Assembly: GCA_041918175.1 (NCBI GenBank)
Contig: JAYRWE010000074.1
Span: forward strand, 12,387 to 76,386
Direction of reading: 5' to 3'
DNA: 64,000 bases
Origin: JABWAN01 sp041918175
GTDB taxonomy: Bacteria > Zhuqueibacterota > Zhuqueibacteria > Zhuqueibacterales > Zhuqueibacteraceae
The notes under the pieces are model-generated. The model was not told the origin of the DNA, made no database searches, and saw only the letters and a program-made list of their open reading frames with translations. Within the stretch, counting starts at the first letter, position 1; each line of letters begins with the position of its first letter. The position numbers and the translations under genes were made by a program. Shown here in pieces: positions 1-8,372 of this stretch.

Positions 1-52
1 TTACTCGCTGGAAATTCCGCCGAGTACTCAAAAAGATTCCTGCTGAATGACA
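1..52 (+). repeat. 73-bp palindromic element, copy D (cut by window edge)
   Basis: The first 52 bases match the right two thirds of a palindromic element found at 5005-5073, 8265-8337 and 56892-56964. They share the central TTACTCGCTGGA block and the terminal AAAAAGATTCC(T)...CTGAATGACA block. The left arm lies outside the window. Confidence 0.75.
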
Positions 53-85
53 GTTTAAATTTTGAGACGAGCGCTCGAATTCATA

Positions 86-2689
86 TCAGTTTTTTCCCTT
101 GCGCTGCACCGGCGCGGTGCAGGCTTCCAACAAGCGCGCGGCATAGTCTTCGTAGTTCGGGCCGGTGTGATCGCGGCCCACAACGATGATCAATTCCTGC
201 GCGGGATCGATGCGAAAAATTGCGCCTGAGGCCGCTTCATGTCCGAAAGTTTGTTCGCTCAAACCGTGGCCCGCGAGCGGCGCAGTGCCGAGGCCCCAAC
301 GTTTTTCCAATTTCGGATTGATGCGTTTCAACTCGTTCGGCAAGAGCTTGGGAAAATTTTCTGCAGAAAAAAAATGATGCTCGCCATAGCTGCCGCGTTG
401 CAAAAGCATTTGCCCGAGCTTGGCTAAATCAAGCGTGGTTGCATACAAACTGCCGTAGGTGTTATCTGCAATCGCATGCTTCATGCCCAACGGTTGGAAC
501 AAGCATGCGTCGAAGAGATACGGCACGGCGCGACCACTCAAACGCTCTATCACTTTTCCGGCGAGGGCATAGCCGAGACGATTGTATTGAAACGTTGCGC
601 CGACATTTAAATACGGCGCAGCTTGCGCGAGATAATTTTCCAACGCGGGATTCCAATCCGAGCCCCATTCGCCGTGCCACGCGCCGCCGTGTGTGTGCGT
701 AAAAAGATGGCGCAGCGTCAATTGCGAGAGAGACGCAGACTGCAACTCGAGCAAATAATTTTGCAGCGGCGCATCGAGATCAACCAAACCTTGCTCGACG
801 AATTGCAGCATGAGCACGCCGGTGAGCAGTTTCGTGATCGAGGCCATCCACGTCGGCGTGTCGCGCGTCATCGGCTTGCCATCACGTTGCGTCCCGAATG
901 CTTCATGAAAAACGATTTGCCCGCGATGCGCCACGAGTGTGACGAGCGGCTCGTTGGCGGCGCGCGCCCACTCCGCGCAGATTTCGCGAATGCGTTGTTG
1001 CTCCGCAGCAGTGAACGTTGCGGTCGCAACGGGCGTTGTCTTCAACTCCGGTGCTTTGCCGGCATTGCGTTTCGCGGGCGGCATGAAGAGGGCGCGTTCA
1101 TGCAGCCCTTCTTGTTTGCGTTTGAAGGTGATCCACCATTGCCGATCACGCAAGCGCGGCGTGTCAAAGCTTTTGTTGATAGAATCGATTTCAGCCAAGC
1201 CTGCGAGAAAGATCGCGGCATCCGCGCTGTTGGCAGGATGATGAATCAAATCGCCAAAAGAGAAACGCCTAAATTCTTGTTCGTATCTTTGCCAGCGTGA
1301 CGGCGTGATGCCATAACGCGCAAGCGGATTGATCGTGAGGCCAACCTCTGCGCCGTAATCGTCAAACTCCACGGGCGCGCAATAGAGTGTGACATAGCGT
1401 TTGAGCTTGAAGCCTGCGGGCGTGGTTGCTTCGATTACCGCGCCATAGCGGCCGGGCGCAGCGGCGTTTTCCACCCGTTGCAGGTTGTGATCATAATAAG
1501 TCACGCGCAGCGGAAACTTGCCCAACTCATTATCAACCATGCCGGGCCTGCGCCATTGCACTGCCGGCAGTTTGCCGGGCGGAAACACGAATCGTTCGAC
1601 AATGAGTTCTTCTTCTAAAAAAGCTTTGAGGCGCTTTTCATTAATCGCATGCAATGCAATCGTATCAACGGGTTGATCCGCGAGAGCGAGGACGATCTCA
1701 TCGAAACTCTGCGTTTGGCGCTCGCGCGGCAAAGAGATTTCGGCAACGGCAAGTCCGTCGCGCGCCAATAGAGTGCTCGCGCCGAGGCTTTCCTCCTTGC
1801 GACGCAACGCAACGTTTTTGCCCGCGTGCTGCGGAGCAGCAAACGCATGCACCATTGCCTCGCCGAGATTCCAATATTCTAGTGCCGAAAAAACTTCTTT
1901 ATGCTCTTCTTTTAAAAAAAAAGAGAGTGCATCGCGATACTCAAACGTGCGATACCACGTTTCTTTCTGCGCTTGCCCGCCGGAGACTTGAACAAGCACG
2001 GGCTTGCCGCGAGCGAGCTTTTCCGAAGGCAGCGTGAGCGTCATGTAACCGAAATACGCACCGTTGTGATTCACATGAACCGCGGTGAATGACAACGCGC
2101 CTTCGGGCTTGCCCAATACTTGCCAAGCCGGAGCAGAGGAAGTTGAAAAAGTGAAAACGTATTTGCCGTTCGCGGTGAGTTGAAATTTTTCATCGCCCAA
2201 ATTATTGCCGAAGCCGCAGGCCCACATAAAATTTGCCGACTCGTTGCCGCGAGTCGCAGCGAGTGCAGCCGTTCGCCACTCGATCACAGCTTCGCTGCTA
2301 TTCGTGCGCGCCACCAATGCCGGCACGGCCGCGCCGTTGCTGCGATGGGAAGCATACGGCGCGAGCGTGCCGCTCACCCGCTCGGCAAAGCCTTCGCGCC
2401 ACTGCGCGGAATCTTCCGCCACGCGGAAATGTAAGCGCGCGACCGCAGCCATATCGATCTGCGCAAACAGAGGCGAAGAAGCGCAGAGCAGAATGAAGGC
2501 GAGCAATGAGAAGCTTTGAAGCAAAGAGATCGTGCATCGTTGAATTCGGTTTGCAGAGGCTAACCGCCTTTTGAACTCATCCCCCGACCCCTTCTCTTGG
2601 GAAGAGAAGGGGAGAAAAGCTAGTTCATGCACGAAAAGTCCCCATCTCTTTTTAAGAGAAGGGGATTTAGGGGATGAGTTCCGTAACAT
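86..2689 (-). CDS. Secreted serine hydrolase (class C beta-lactamase / penicillin-binding family) with large N-terminal domain
   Basis: The C-terminal third is a beta-lactamase-family serine hydrolase. It has the SxxK motif (Ser617-Ile-Thr-Lys620, counted from position 2689), a YxN motif (Tyr702-Asn-Arg) and a late GHEAASG segment in the place of the HxG/KTG box. Such enzymes act as esterases or D-aminopeptidases outside the cytoplasm; the substrate cannot be told. The first 500 or so residues are a separate region I do not recognise. A signal peptide ending in SSPLFAQ lies near residues 55-77. The start is uncertain: the first 40 codons run through an intergenic inverted repeat (2574-2680), and no in-frame ATG with a ribosome site lies between the repeat and the signal peptide. 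It is the last gene of the minus-strand surface locus. Confidence 0.85.
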   Translation of the reverse strand: MLRNSSPKSPSLKKRWGLFVHELAFLPFSSQEKGSGDEFKRRLASANRIQRCTISLLQSFSLLAFILLCASSPLFAQIDMAAVARLHFRVAEDSAQWREGFAERVSGTLAPYASHRSNGAAVPALVARTNSSEAVIEWRTAALAATRGNESANFMWACGFGNNLGDEKFQLTANGKYVFTFSTSSAPAWQVLGKPEGALSFTAVHVNHNGAYFGYMTLTLPSEKLARGKPVLVQVSGGQAQKETWYRTFEYRDALSFFLKEEHKEVFSALEYWNLGEAMVHAFAAPQHAGKNVALRRKEESLGASTLLARDGLAVAEISLPRERQTQSFDEIVLALADQPVDTIALHAINEKRLKAFLEEELIVERFVFPPGKLPAVQWRRPGMVDNELGKFPLRVTYYDHNLQRVENAAAPGRYGAVIEATTPAGFKLKRYVTLYCAPVEFDDYGAEVGLTINPLARYGITPSRWQRYEQEFRRFSFGDLIHHPANSADAAIFLAGLAEIDSINKSFDTPRLRDRQWWITFKRKQEGLHERALFMPPAKRNAGKAPELKTTPVATATFTAAEQQRIREICAEWARAANEPLVTLVAHRGQIVFHEAFGTQRDGKPMTRDTPTWMASITKLLTGVLMLQFVEQGLVDLDAPLQNYLLELQSASLSQLTLRHLFTHTHGGAWHGEWGSDWNPALENYLAQAAPYLNVGATFQYNRLGYALAGKVIERLSGRAVPYLFDACLFQPLGMKHAIADNTYGSLYATTLDLAKLGQMLLQRGSYGEHHFFSAENFPKLLPNELKRINPKLEKRWGLGTAPLAGHGLSEQTFGHEAASGAIFRIDPAQELIIVVGRDHTGPNYEDYAARLLEACTAPVQRKGKN
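2574..2680. repeat. C/G-rich inverted repeat, family shared with 11746-11827 and 12143-12247
   Basis: The outer arms AACTCATCCCC and GGGGATGAGTT are inverted copies. Inside are ACCCCTTCTCTTGGGAAG and TCTTTTTAAGAGAAGGGG, also self-complementary. It overlaps the 5' part of the serine hydrolase reading frame, which is why that start is doubtful. Confidence 0.7.
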
Positions 2690-2738
2690 AAAATATACTC
2701 GCAGTCAAAGGTTTCATTCGCTCATCGAGCAACCAGCT

Positions 2739-4919
2739 TTACTTCATCAACAAAAATTTCCTCACCTGCTCCAACCCGTTCGCGCGCAGACGATAGAGAT
2801 ATACGCCGTTGGTCAAATTCGAAGCATCGAACACCACAGTGTGCGCGCCAGCGGGTTTGATCTCATCAACCAACGTCGCGACGACTTGCCCAAGCAGGTT
2901 TTGCACTTCGAGCGTCACGCGCGAAGCTTTGCTCAACTCGAATTTGATTTTCGTGCCGGGATTAAATGGGTTCGGATAGTTTTGATAAAGCGCGAAAGAT
3001 TGCGGCACGTCCGCGGGATTTTCCGCAACTGCGGTCACCAAGTCATTGCGATAGATCGAAAGGCCGTCCGCGCGCTCAGTCACATACGCATACGCACCCA
3101 CAGCTACGACGCCGCGCGCATCCGCCGGGCCGTCGTAAAAACCCACTGCTTGCGGACTCGCCGGATTGCTCACATCAATCACACGCACGCCCGCGCCTTC
3201 CGCGGCCACATACGCATAGTTGCCACTGACCGAGGCGATATAACCATAACCGCCATGCACCACGCTGCCCACTTCCGCGGGCGCGGACAAATTCGCAATG
3301 TTATAAATGCGTAGCCGGTCGCCGTCGGGAATGTAAGCGTAATTGCCGGAGATCGCGAAGCCTTCATTGCCCACACTAAAGCTCGCGGTTTGCCCGCCGC
3401 TTGTTGGATTGGTGGGATTGCTGATATCATAAAAACGAATCTTGCCATAATCCGTGATCGCCGCAACGTTGCCGGAGGCCGCGACGTTCTCGCCGTAAAG
3501 CGCAGGCAGCGACTTCACCCATTTCGGACTCGCGGGCGTCGAGATGTCGAGCACAACGATGCCGCTGTCACTCGCCGCGACATAAACATAATTGCCGCTA
3601 ATTGCCACACCGCGCGCACGCGGCGTCGCGACGTTTGCAACTTCCGTCGGTGCGCTCGCATTCGAAACATTGATCACGCGCACGCCGCCATCGCGATCGG
3701 CAACATACGCATGATTGTTTCCCACCACCACCGCGCGCGCATCGCCTGGCGTATCAATCGTACTGAGCAACGTCGGGTTCGAGGGATTCGCAACATCGAT
3801 GATGCGCAAGCCCGCGGTGCCATACGCCACATATGCTTTGTTATCAAGCAGGAACGAAGTAAACGCCGTGCCCGAGGCCGGCGCAAGAATGTTGATCGCA
3901 CCGGATTCAGTGGGCGCGGTTGGCGTTGAAACATTCACTGCGCGCAAACCCGCGGTGCGGTCCGCAACGTAAATATGGCCCGTGGGCGAGCCGTTGATCG
4001 TGATCGCCCCAAAATAGACCGAAGCCGCGCGGCCCGGCGTGTCAAAGAGTTTCACTTCCGTCGGCGAAGCGATGTTTGAGACATTGATAATGCGCATGCC
4101 GGAATCACCGTTCGCGACGTAGCCGAAATTGCCGTCAAACACGATGCGCGCGGTGCGAAAGCCCGTGGGCATGCTCGCGACTTTTTGCGGATTCGAAGGC
4201 GTCGTCACGTTGACCACTTGCAGGCCCAAATTAAAATCGCAAACATATAAATGGCCCGAGCGAATATGCGCGTATTGATGATAGCCATCGTTCTCCGCGC
4301 GATACTGCCCCTCCACCACCGGCGCTGCGGGATTCGAAATGTTCACGATGTGGCTGCGGCTGCCCGCGGCCACGTACGCATACGGCGCGGAGATGACGAC
4401 GCTCTCGCAATATTCGAGCGAGTCAATGCCCGCAACGAAACTAGGATTCGCCGGATTGCTGATGCTATAAATTTGAAACCCGCGACCGCCCGCTGCAACA
4501 TACGCATTCGTGCCGCTCGTGGCCAAGCCTTCGCACGTGCTGCCAATATTCACCGTCGAAACCAAACTCGGCGTCGTGGGATTTTGCACGTTGATGAGCC
4601 ACATCTTGGGGCCACCAGTGACGACGAGATATTGCGTGCCCGAGATCGAGGTGCGCACGATGTCCTCGATAACATCCGACAGCGTCACGCTCGCCACTTT
4701 CAGCGGCGCGGCAGGATTGGAAAAGCTCGCGATTTGCAATTTATTGCCGATCGCATAATACACCAATGAACCCGCGGCAAACACGGCTTTGGATTCGCCC
4801 TCGCCCTTACCGAAATTGCCCGCGAGCGAAACGTTCGAAGCATCCTGGGCGTGCGACAACGACGTTGCGGCAAAGCACAACGCGACAGCGACGCACAAAA
4901 ACTTTAGCACTCGTTGCAT
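2739..4919 (-). CDS. LVIVD-repeat beta-propeller protein with type IX secretion sorting domain
   Basis: This is a 726-residue secreted protein starting at the ATG at 4919, preceded by GGAGG; the frame extends further upstream without support. After a signal peptide ending in SLSHAQ, thirteen repeats of about 42 residues follow, each with a core such as 'IDVANPSNP' (LVIVD repeats, a beta-propeller fold). The C-terminus carries the T9SS type A sorting domain: 'YQNYPNPFNPGTKIKFEL', then GQVVATLV and GVYLYRL. The protein is therefore probably exported by the Por system and surface-attached or released. LVIVD proteins generally lack known catalysis; a binding or scaffold role is an inference. Its first 300 residues are collinear with the LVIVD/esterase protein two genes upstream. 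Confidence 0.88.
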   Translation of the reverse strand: MQRVLKFLCVAVALCFAATSLSHAQDASNVSLAGNFGKGEGESKAVFAAGSLVYYAIGNKLQIASFSNPAAPLKVASVTLSDVIEDIVRTSISGTQYLVVTGGPKMWLINVQNPTTPSLVSTVNIGSTCEGLATSGTNAYVAAGGRGFQIYSISNPANPSFVAGIDSLEYCESVVISAPYAYVAAGSRSHIVNISNPAAPVVEGQYRAENDGYHQYAHIRSGHLYVCDFNLGLQVVNVTTPSNPQKVASMPTGFRTARIVFDGNFGYVANGDSGMRIINVSNIASPTEVKLFDTPGRAASVYFGAITINGSPTGHIYVADRTAGLRAVNVSTPTAPTESGAINILAPASGTAFTSFLLDNKAYVAYGTAGLRIIDVANPSNPTLLSTIDTPGDARAVVVGNNHAYVADRDGGVRVINVSNASAPTEVANVATPRARGVAISGNYVYVAASDSGIVVLDISTPASPKWVKSLPALYGENVAASGNVAAITDYGKIRFYDISNPTNPTSGGQTASFSVGNEGFAISGNYAYIPDGDRLRIYNIANLSAPAEVGSVVHGGYGYIASVSGNYAYVAAEGAGVRVIDVSNPASPQAVGFYDGPADARGVVAVGAYAYVTERADGLSIYRNDLVTAVAENPADVPQSFALYQNYPNPFNPGTKIKFELSKASRVTLEVQNLLGQVVATLVDEIKPAGAHTVVFDASNLTNGVYLYRLRANGLEQVRKFLLMK

Positions 4920-5004
4920 GTTCAACCTCCGTGGGTTGGGGATGAAGTGATATAGATGAGGAATTGATGACGACAATCGCTATTCAAACGCGCCTTCCAT
5001 ACCG

Positions 5005-5073
5005 TGTCATGCAGCAGGAATCTTTTTACTCGCTGGAGATTCTGTTGAGCGCATAAAAAGATTCCTTGCACAC
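5005..5073 (+). repeat. 73-bp palindromic element, copy C (diverged)
   Basis: It begins TGTCATGCAGCAGGAATC and ends AAAAAGATTCCTTGCACACA. The orientation matches the copy at 8265-8337. The arms have drifted from the perfect 18-bp inverted repeat of that copy. It lies in the 5' region of the LVIVD/T9SS gene. Confidence 0.75.
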
Positions 5074-5113
5074 AAACAAACTTTTCGCGAGCAGAAAAAA
5101 TCATAAGCACGGC

Positions 5114-5225
5114 TTTTTTTGTCTTGTCGCTGCGCGTTGTTGCGTGTCTTCTCCGCTTGTTTACCGCGGTGGCCTTTGCAAGCAAGCTGACTTAAAGCGC
5201 TTCGCAGACTTCAAAAAGCAAAAGC
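5114..5225 (+). repeat. 112-bp dispersed repeat, copy 1
   Basis: This stretch recurs in inverse orientation at 11908-12019. The best conserved parts are CTCCGCTTGTTTACCG, GGTGGCCTTTGCAAGC and AGCGCTTCGCAGACTTCAAA. There is no open frame common to both copies. It could be a mobile fragment or a small RNA gene. Confidence 0.7.
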
Positions 5226-5276
5226 AAAGCCCGCTATACTCGCATTATTGCATCTCTTGCACTGTGTAGATCACAT

Positions 5277-5537
5277 GAATACGCCGAAGGCGTTACACAC
5301 CTCAGCCCAGGGTGCCCAGTTTCTGGGCACCCTGGGTAACGGCACATCCAATCCAAAGAACACCGAAGGTGTTCAACCCAAAGGCATCATGACAAAACTC
5401 GTAAAAAAATTTACGCAATGGGCGGGCAACCATACCATCTTTTGTTGAACTCTTTCAGAGTTTTATTGGTCATGGCTGTTTACCGAGGGTGCGCTGCGCG
5501 ACCCTCGGCTCTGTTGTTGAACGCCTTCGGCGTATTC
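5277..5537. repeat. 261-bp hairpin-rich element with 18-bp terminal inverted repeats
   Basis: The ends are perfect inverted copies, GAATACGCCGAAGGCGTT (5277-5294) and AACGCCTTCGGCGTATTC (5520-5537). Inside are a 14-bp hairpin (CCCAGGGTGCCCAG, loop TTT, and its complement near 5308-5338), a GAACACCGAAGGTGTTC palindrome near 5357, and a GAGGGT/ACCCTC hairpin near 5485-5507. It fills most of the gap between the ribokinase and the LVIVD gene, and no coding sequence is convincing in it. Confidence 0.65.
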
Positions 5538-5571
5538 GTCGCCCACACAGAACAGCATAGACCTGTTTTTG

Positions 5572-6501
5572 CTAATCGCTTTGCCTTTCTGACAAGAATT
5601 TTTGAATCTCCACCCAACGCGGCGCGGAGTTCAGTGCGCCGGCTTTCGTTACGGAAAGCGCTGCGGCTGCCGCGGCATGGGCCACGGCTTCTCGCAGAGA
5701 AAAATTCGTTTGCAGAAAAGCGCACAACGCCCCGCTGAAAACATCACCCGCGGCCGTGCTGTCCTCCGCCTTCACTTTGAAAGCCGGAATAAAAAACTCC
5801 TCGCGCGCATTTGCCGCGAACACACCGCGCGCGCCCAGCGTGATCAACACCGTATCAACGCCCTTTGCCAACAATGCCCGCGCAGCATGGCTCAAATCCG
5901 CGTCGCCGCGAATCGTAATGCCGGTCAGCATTTCAGCTTCAAGCGCATTCGGCGTCATCACCGCGAGCTTGCGCAGCAAATCTTTTTCAAGCACGCGCGC
6001 CGGCGCGGGATTCAACACAACTTTACAGCCGTGCGCATGCGCCAATTGCGCCGCCGCGGCCACGGTCTCCATCGGCGACTCAAGTTGCAGCAATAAAACC
6101 TCGGCAGAAGCGATGGCCTCGGCTGCGGCTTCTACATCGCGCGGCTGCAAACACATGTTCGCGCCCGAAGCCACCACGATGCAATTCTCGCCATGCTCGT
6201 CAACGATGATGAATGCCGTGCCCGTTGGCTCGTGTGCATCACGCACCACGAAATCGCAATTCACCCCCTCGGCCTGCAAAACTTTGATCGCACCGCGTCC
6301 GAGATCATCGTCGCCCACGCGCGCAATAAACCAAACCTCTGCACCCGCGCGCGCCGCGGCCACCGCTTGATTCGCGCCCTTGCCGCCCGCGTGCATCGCA
6401 AAGCGGCCGCCGAGAATCGTTTCTCCCGGCTGCGGCATGCGCGAGATTTTAATGGTCAGGTCAGTGTTATAACTGCCGACGACCACAACTTTGTTCGGCA
6501 T
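5572..6501 (-). CDS. rbsK: Ribokinase (PfkB family)
   Basis: A 309-residue cytoplasmic sugar kinase that phosphorylates D-ribose (or a related pentose or nucleoside sugar) with ATP. Both PfkB signatures are visible: the N-terminal 'GGKGANQAVAAARAGAEV' near residue 39, and the C-terminal 'DSTAAGDVFSGALC' with catalytic base Asp253. Length is typical of RbsK. The start is the ATG at 6501 with a GGAAG ribosome site. It is the only clearly cytoplasmic enzyme between two LVIVD-repeat secreted proteins on the same strand, suggesting that the sugar freed or taken up by this locus enters metabolism as a pentose phosphate. That link is inferred from position alone. Confidence 0.9.
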   Translation of the reverse strand: MPNKVVVVGSYNTDLTIKISRMPQPGETILGGRFAMHAGGKGANQAVAAARAGAEVWFIARVGDDDLGRGAIKVLQAEGVNCDFVVRDAHEPTGTAFIIVDEHGENCIVVASGANMCLQPRDVEAAAEAIASAEVLLLQLESPMETVAAAAQLAHAHGCKVVLNPAPARVLEKDLLRKLAVMTPNALEAEMLTGITIRGDADLSHAARALLAKGVDTVLITLGARGVFAANAREEFFIPAFKVKAEDSTAAGDVFSGALCAFLQTNFSLREAVAHAAAAAALSVTKAGALNSAPRWVEIQKFLSERQSD

Positions 6502-6510
6502 AAACTTCCA

Positions 6511-6657
6511 AGTGGAATGATGGATTCTTGGAGTGATGGATTTGTGGATTGTTGGATTTCTGGATTGTTGGAGTTGTGGAGTTATGCGGCGCTGGTTTTC
6601 CCATCAATCCATTGCTCCAACAATCCAACAATCCACCAATCCATAAATCCAATCGAC
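6511..6657. repeat. Inverted repeat with 9-nt periodicity (TGGATTNNN)
   Basis: The left half is a run of TGGATT/TGGAGT units spaced by three bases (6520-6583). The right half (6600-6652) is its approximate reverse complement, built of AATCCA units. A related element lies at 31339-31436. It fills the gap between the esterase fusion and rbsK. Confidence 0.65.
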
Positions 6658-6658
6658 T

Positions 6659-8230
6659 TCACCTGATCTTGCTCAACAGCCATTGGTACAATTGCGGATT
6701 GCCATACGCGCGCGTCCACGCGTCGTGCCCGACGTTCGGATAAATCGTGAGCATCACTTCACCGCCGCAGTTTATGAAACGCTGCACCAGCGTTTGCGCT
6801 GCAGAGAGCGGCACGGTGGTATCGTTCGCACCATGAAATGCCCACACCGGCACTTCGGCCATCGAGCAAACATTCCAACTATCTTCGCCGCGCGACGCAA
6901 TCGGCGCAATCGCCGCGAAGCGATTGGGATAGCGAATCCCCAAATCCCACGCACCGATCCCGCCCATGCTGAAACCCGTGACATAAATGCGGCGGCGATC
7001 AATCGGGTAGCGCACGAGCGCTTCATCAAGCAGTTTGCGAAGCAGCGTGTCGGTGCGATGGTAATACCATTCCGTGGTCGCCGGGCATTGCGGCGAAATC
7101 ACGATGAAGGGAAAACTGTTGTTGCCGTCGAGCATGCGCGGCAGGCCGTCGCGCTTCACGCGCTGCAAATCGCTGCCGCGTTCGCCAATGCCATGCAATG
7201 AAAGAATGAGCGGAAACTTGCCCTCGATGCGCGCCGTGGTGTCGCGCGGCATGAAGAGCAGATAGTTCAACGAACTCGGGTTGTAAATTTCTTCCTGCTC
7301 AATCGGCGGAGGCGGTGGAGTAGCCGTTGGCACGAACCACAATGAAGCCGCGCTGCCTGGCGTATTAAACGTGCTCACAATGCGCGGCGCCTCCGGCTTG
7401 GAAATATCGACGAGATGAATGCCCGCCTCGCCGTTCGCGACATATGCAAACGAACCGGCGAACGTGAGGCGCGTTGCTTGTGGTCCCGTCGCGATTGCTG
7501 TGATGAATTGCGGCTGCTGTGGATTGGAGATGCGATAAACGAGCACACCGAGATTGTAATCACAAACATAAGCATGCTCATCTTGCACGCCGACAAATTG
7601 ATGATAGCCATTTTGCTGCGCCGCGATACTGCCCATGACAAACGGCCGCGGTGGATCGCTCACGTCGATGATATGAGAACTCTTTCCCGCGGCCACATAA
7701 CAGCGCGCAGAATCAAGCGCAACGCTTTCGCAATAGCCCAATGAGTCGAGCACGGCAATCGTTTGCATTGCAGAGGGAGTGGCGCAATCATAAACATGCA
7801 AACCCTTGTCACCCGCAGCAACGTACACCAGCGTGCCTCGCGCCGCGAGGCTTTCACAATTGCCGCCAACTTCGAGACGAGCGGACAGCGTTGGATCAAA
7901 TGGATTATCGACATTCACGAGCGCAAGCTGAGAGCCGCTTGCAATCGCGAGGAATTGTTGCGCAGAAATTTCGAGGCCTGCAATGTCGGTCACGTTATCC
8001 GATAGAGTGAGTCGTGCGAGCGTTTGCGGCGCGGAGGAATCCGCGAAGCTTGCGATGCGCAATTCATTGCCGACGCTGAAATAAACCAGCGAACCCGTTG
8101 CGAACACCGCCTCGACTTCCCCCTCGCCCTTTCCAAAATTGCCGAGCGGCGCGAGATGCTGCGCCGCTTGCGCGAAAAGCAACGCAGGGAGAGCAAAAAG
8201 CAAAAGCGGCAGTATGTGATCAAAGCGCAA
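6659..8230 (-). CDS. LVIVD-repeat propeller fused to an alpha/beta-hydrolase esterase domain
   Basis: A 523-residue secreted fusion. A signal peptide ends in LLFAQ; six LVIVD repeats occupy residues about 25-300; a proline-rich linker (PTATPPPPP, near residue 303) follows; then comes an alpha/beta-hydrolase of the dienelactone/PHB-depolymerase-like type. The triad is visible: Ser421 in GFSMGG, Asp470 in GANDTTVP and His502 in VGHDAW, with an oxyanion HG motif in LSLHGIGERG. The first 300 residues follow the LVIVD/T9SS protein at 2739-4919 block by block, and similarity stops where the linker begins. It has no T9SS domain, so it may stay periplasmic or be released another way. A secreted carboxylesterase is likely; the substrate is unknown. 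Confidence 0.88.
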   Translation of the reverse strand: MRFDHILPLLLFALPALLFAQAAQHLAPLGNFGKGEGEVEAVFATGSLVYFSVGNELRIASFADSSAPQTLARLTLSDNVTDIAGLEISAQQFLAIASGSQLALVNVDNPFDPTLSARLEVGGNCESLAARGTLVYVAAGDKGLHVYDCATPSAMQTIAVLDSLGYCESVALDSARCYVAAGKSSHIIDVSDPPRPFVMGSIAAQQNGYHQFVGVQDEHAYVCDYNLGVLVYRISNPQQPQFITAIATGPQATRLTFAGSFAYVANGEAGIHLVDISKPEAPRIVSTFNTPGSAASLWFVPTATPPPPPIEQEEIYNPSSLNYLLFMPRDTTARIEGKFPLILSLHGIGERGSDLQRVKRDGLPRMLDGNNSFPFIVISPQCPATTEWYYHRTDTLLRKLLDEALVRYPIDRRRIYVTGFSMGGIGAWDLGIRYPNRFAAIAPIASRGEDSWNVCSMAEVPVWAFHGANDTTVPLSAAQTLVQRFINCGGEVMLTIYPNVGHDAWTRAYGNPQLYQWLLSKIR

Positions 8231-8264
8231 ACCTGCTCCGAACTTGAAATGCCAACCTTTCCGC

Positions 8265-8337
8265 TGTCATTCAGAAGGAATCTTTTTACGTACTGGAGAT
8301 GTCGCCCAATGCTTAAAAGGATTCCTTCTGAATGACA
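8265..8337 (+). repeat. 73-bp palindromic element, copy A (perfect arms)
   Basis: TGTCATTCAGAAGGAATC at the left end is a perfect inverted copy of the right end (18 bp). The inner part is TTTTTACGTACTGGAGATG and CGCCCAATGCTTAAAAG. It lies between the PorV-like gene and the esterase fusion, both on the minus strand. Confidence 0.85.
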
Positions 8338-8372
8338 TGAGGCGGAGGCTGTGCCGACTCAAACTTGTAGTA

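Noticed and set aside
623..1300. A 225-codon plus-strand frame opposite the serine hydrolase
   Set aside because: No motif, and the opposite strand carries the SxxK and YxN motifs.
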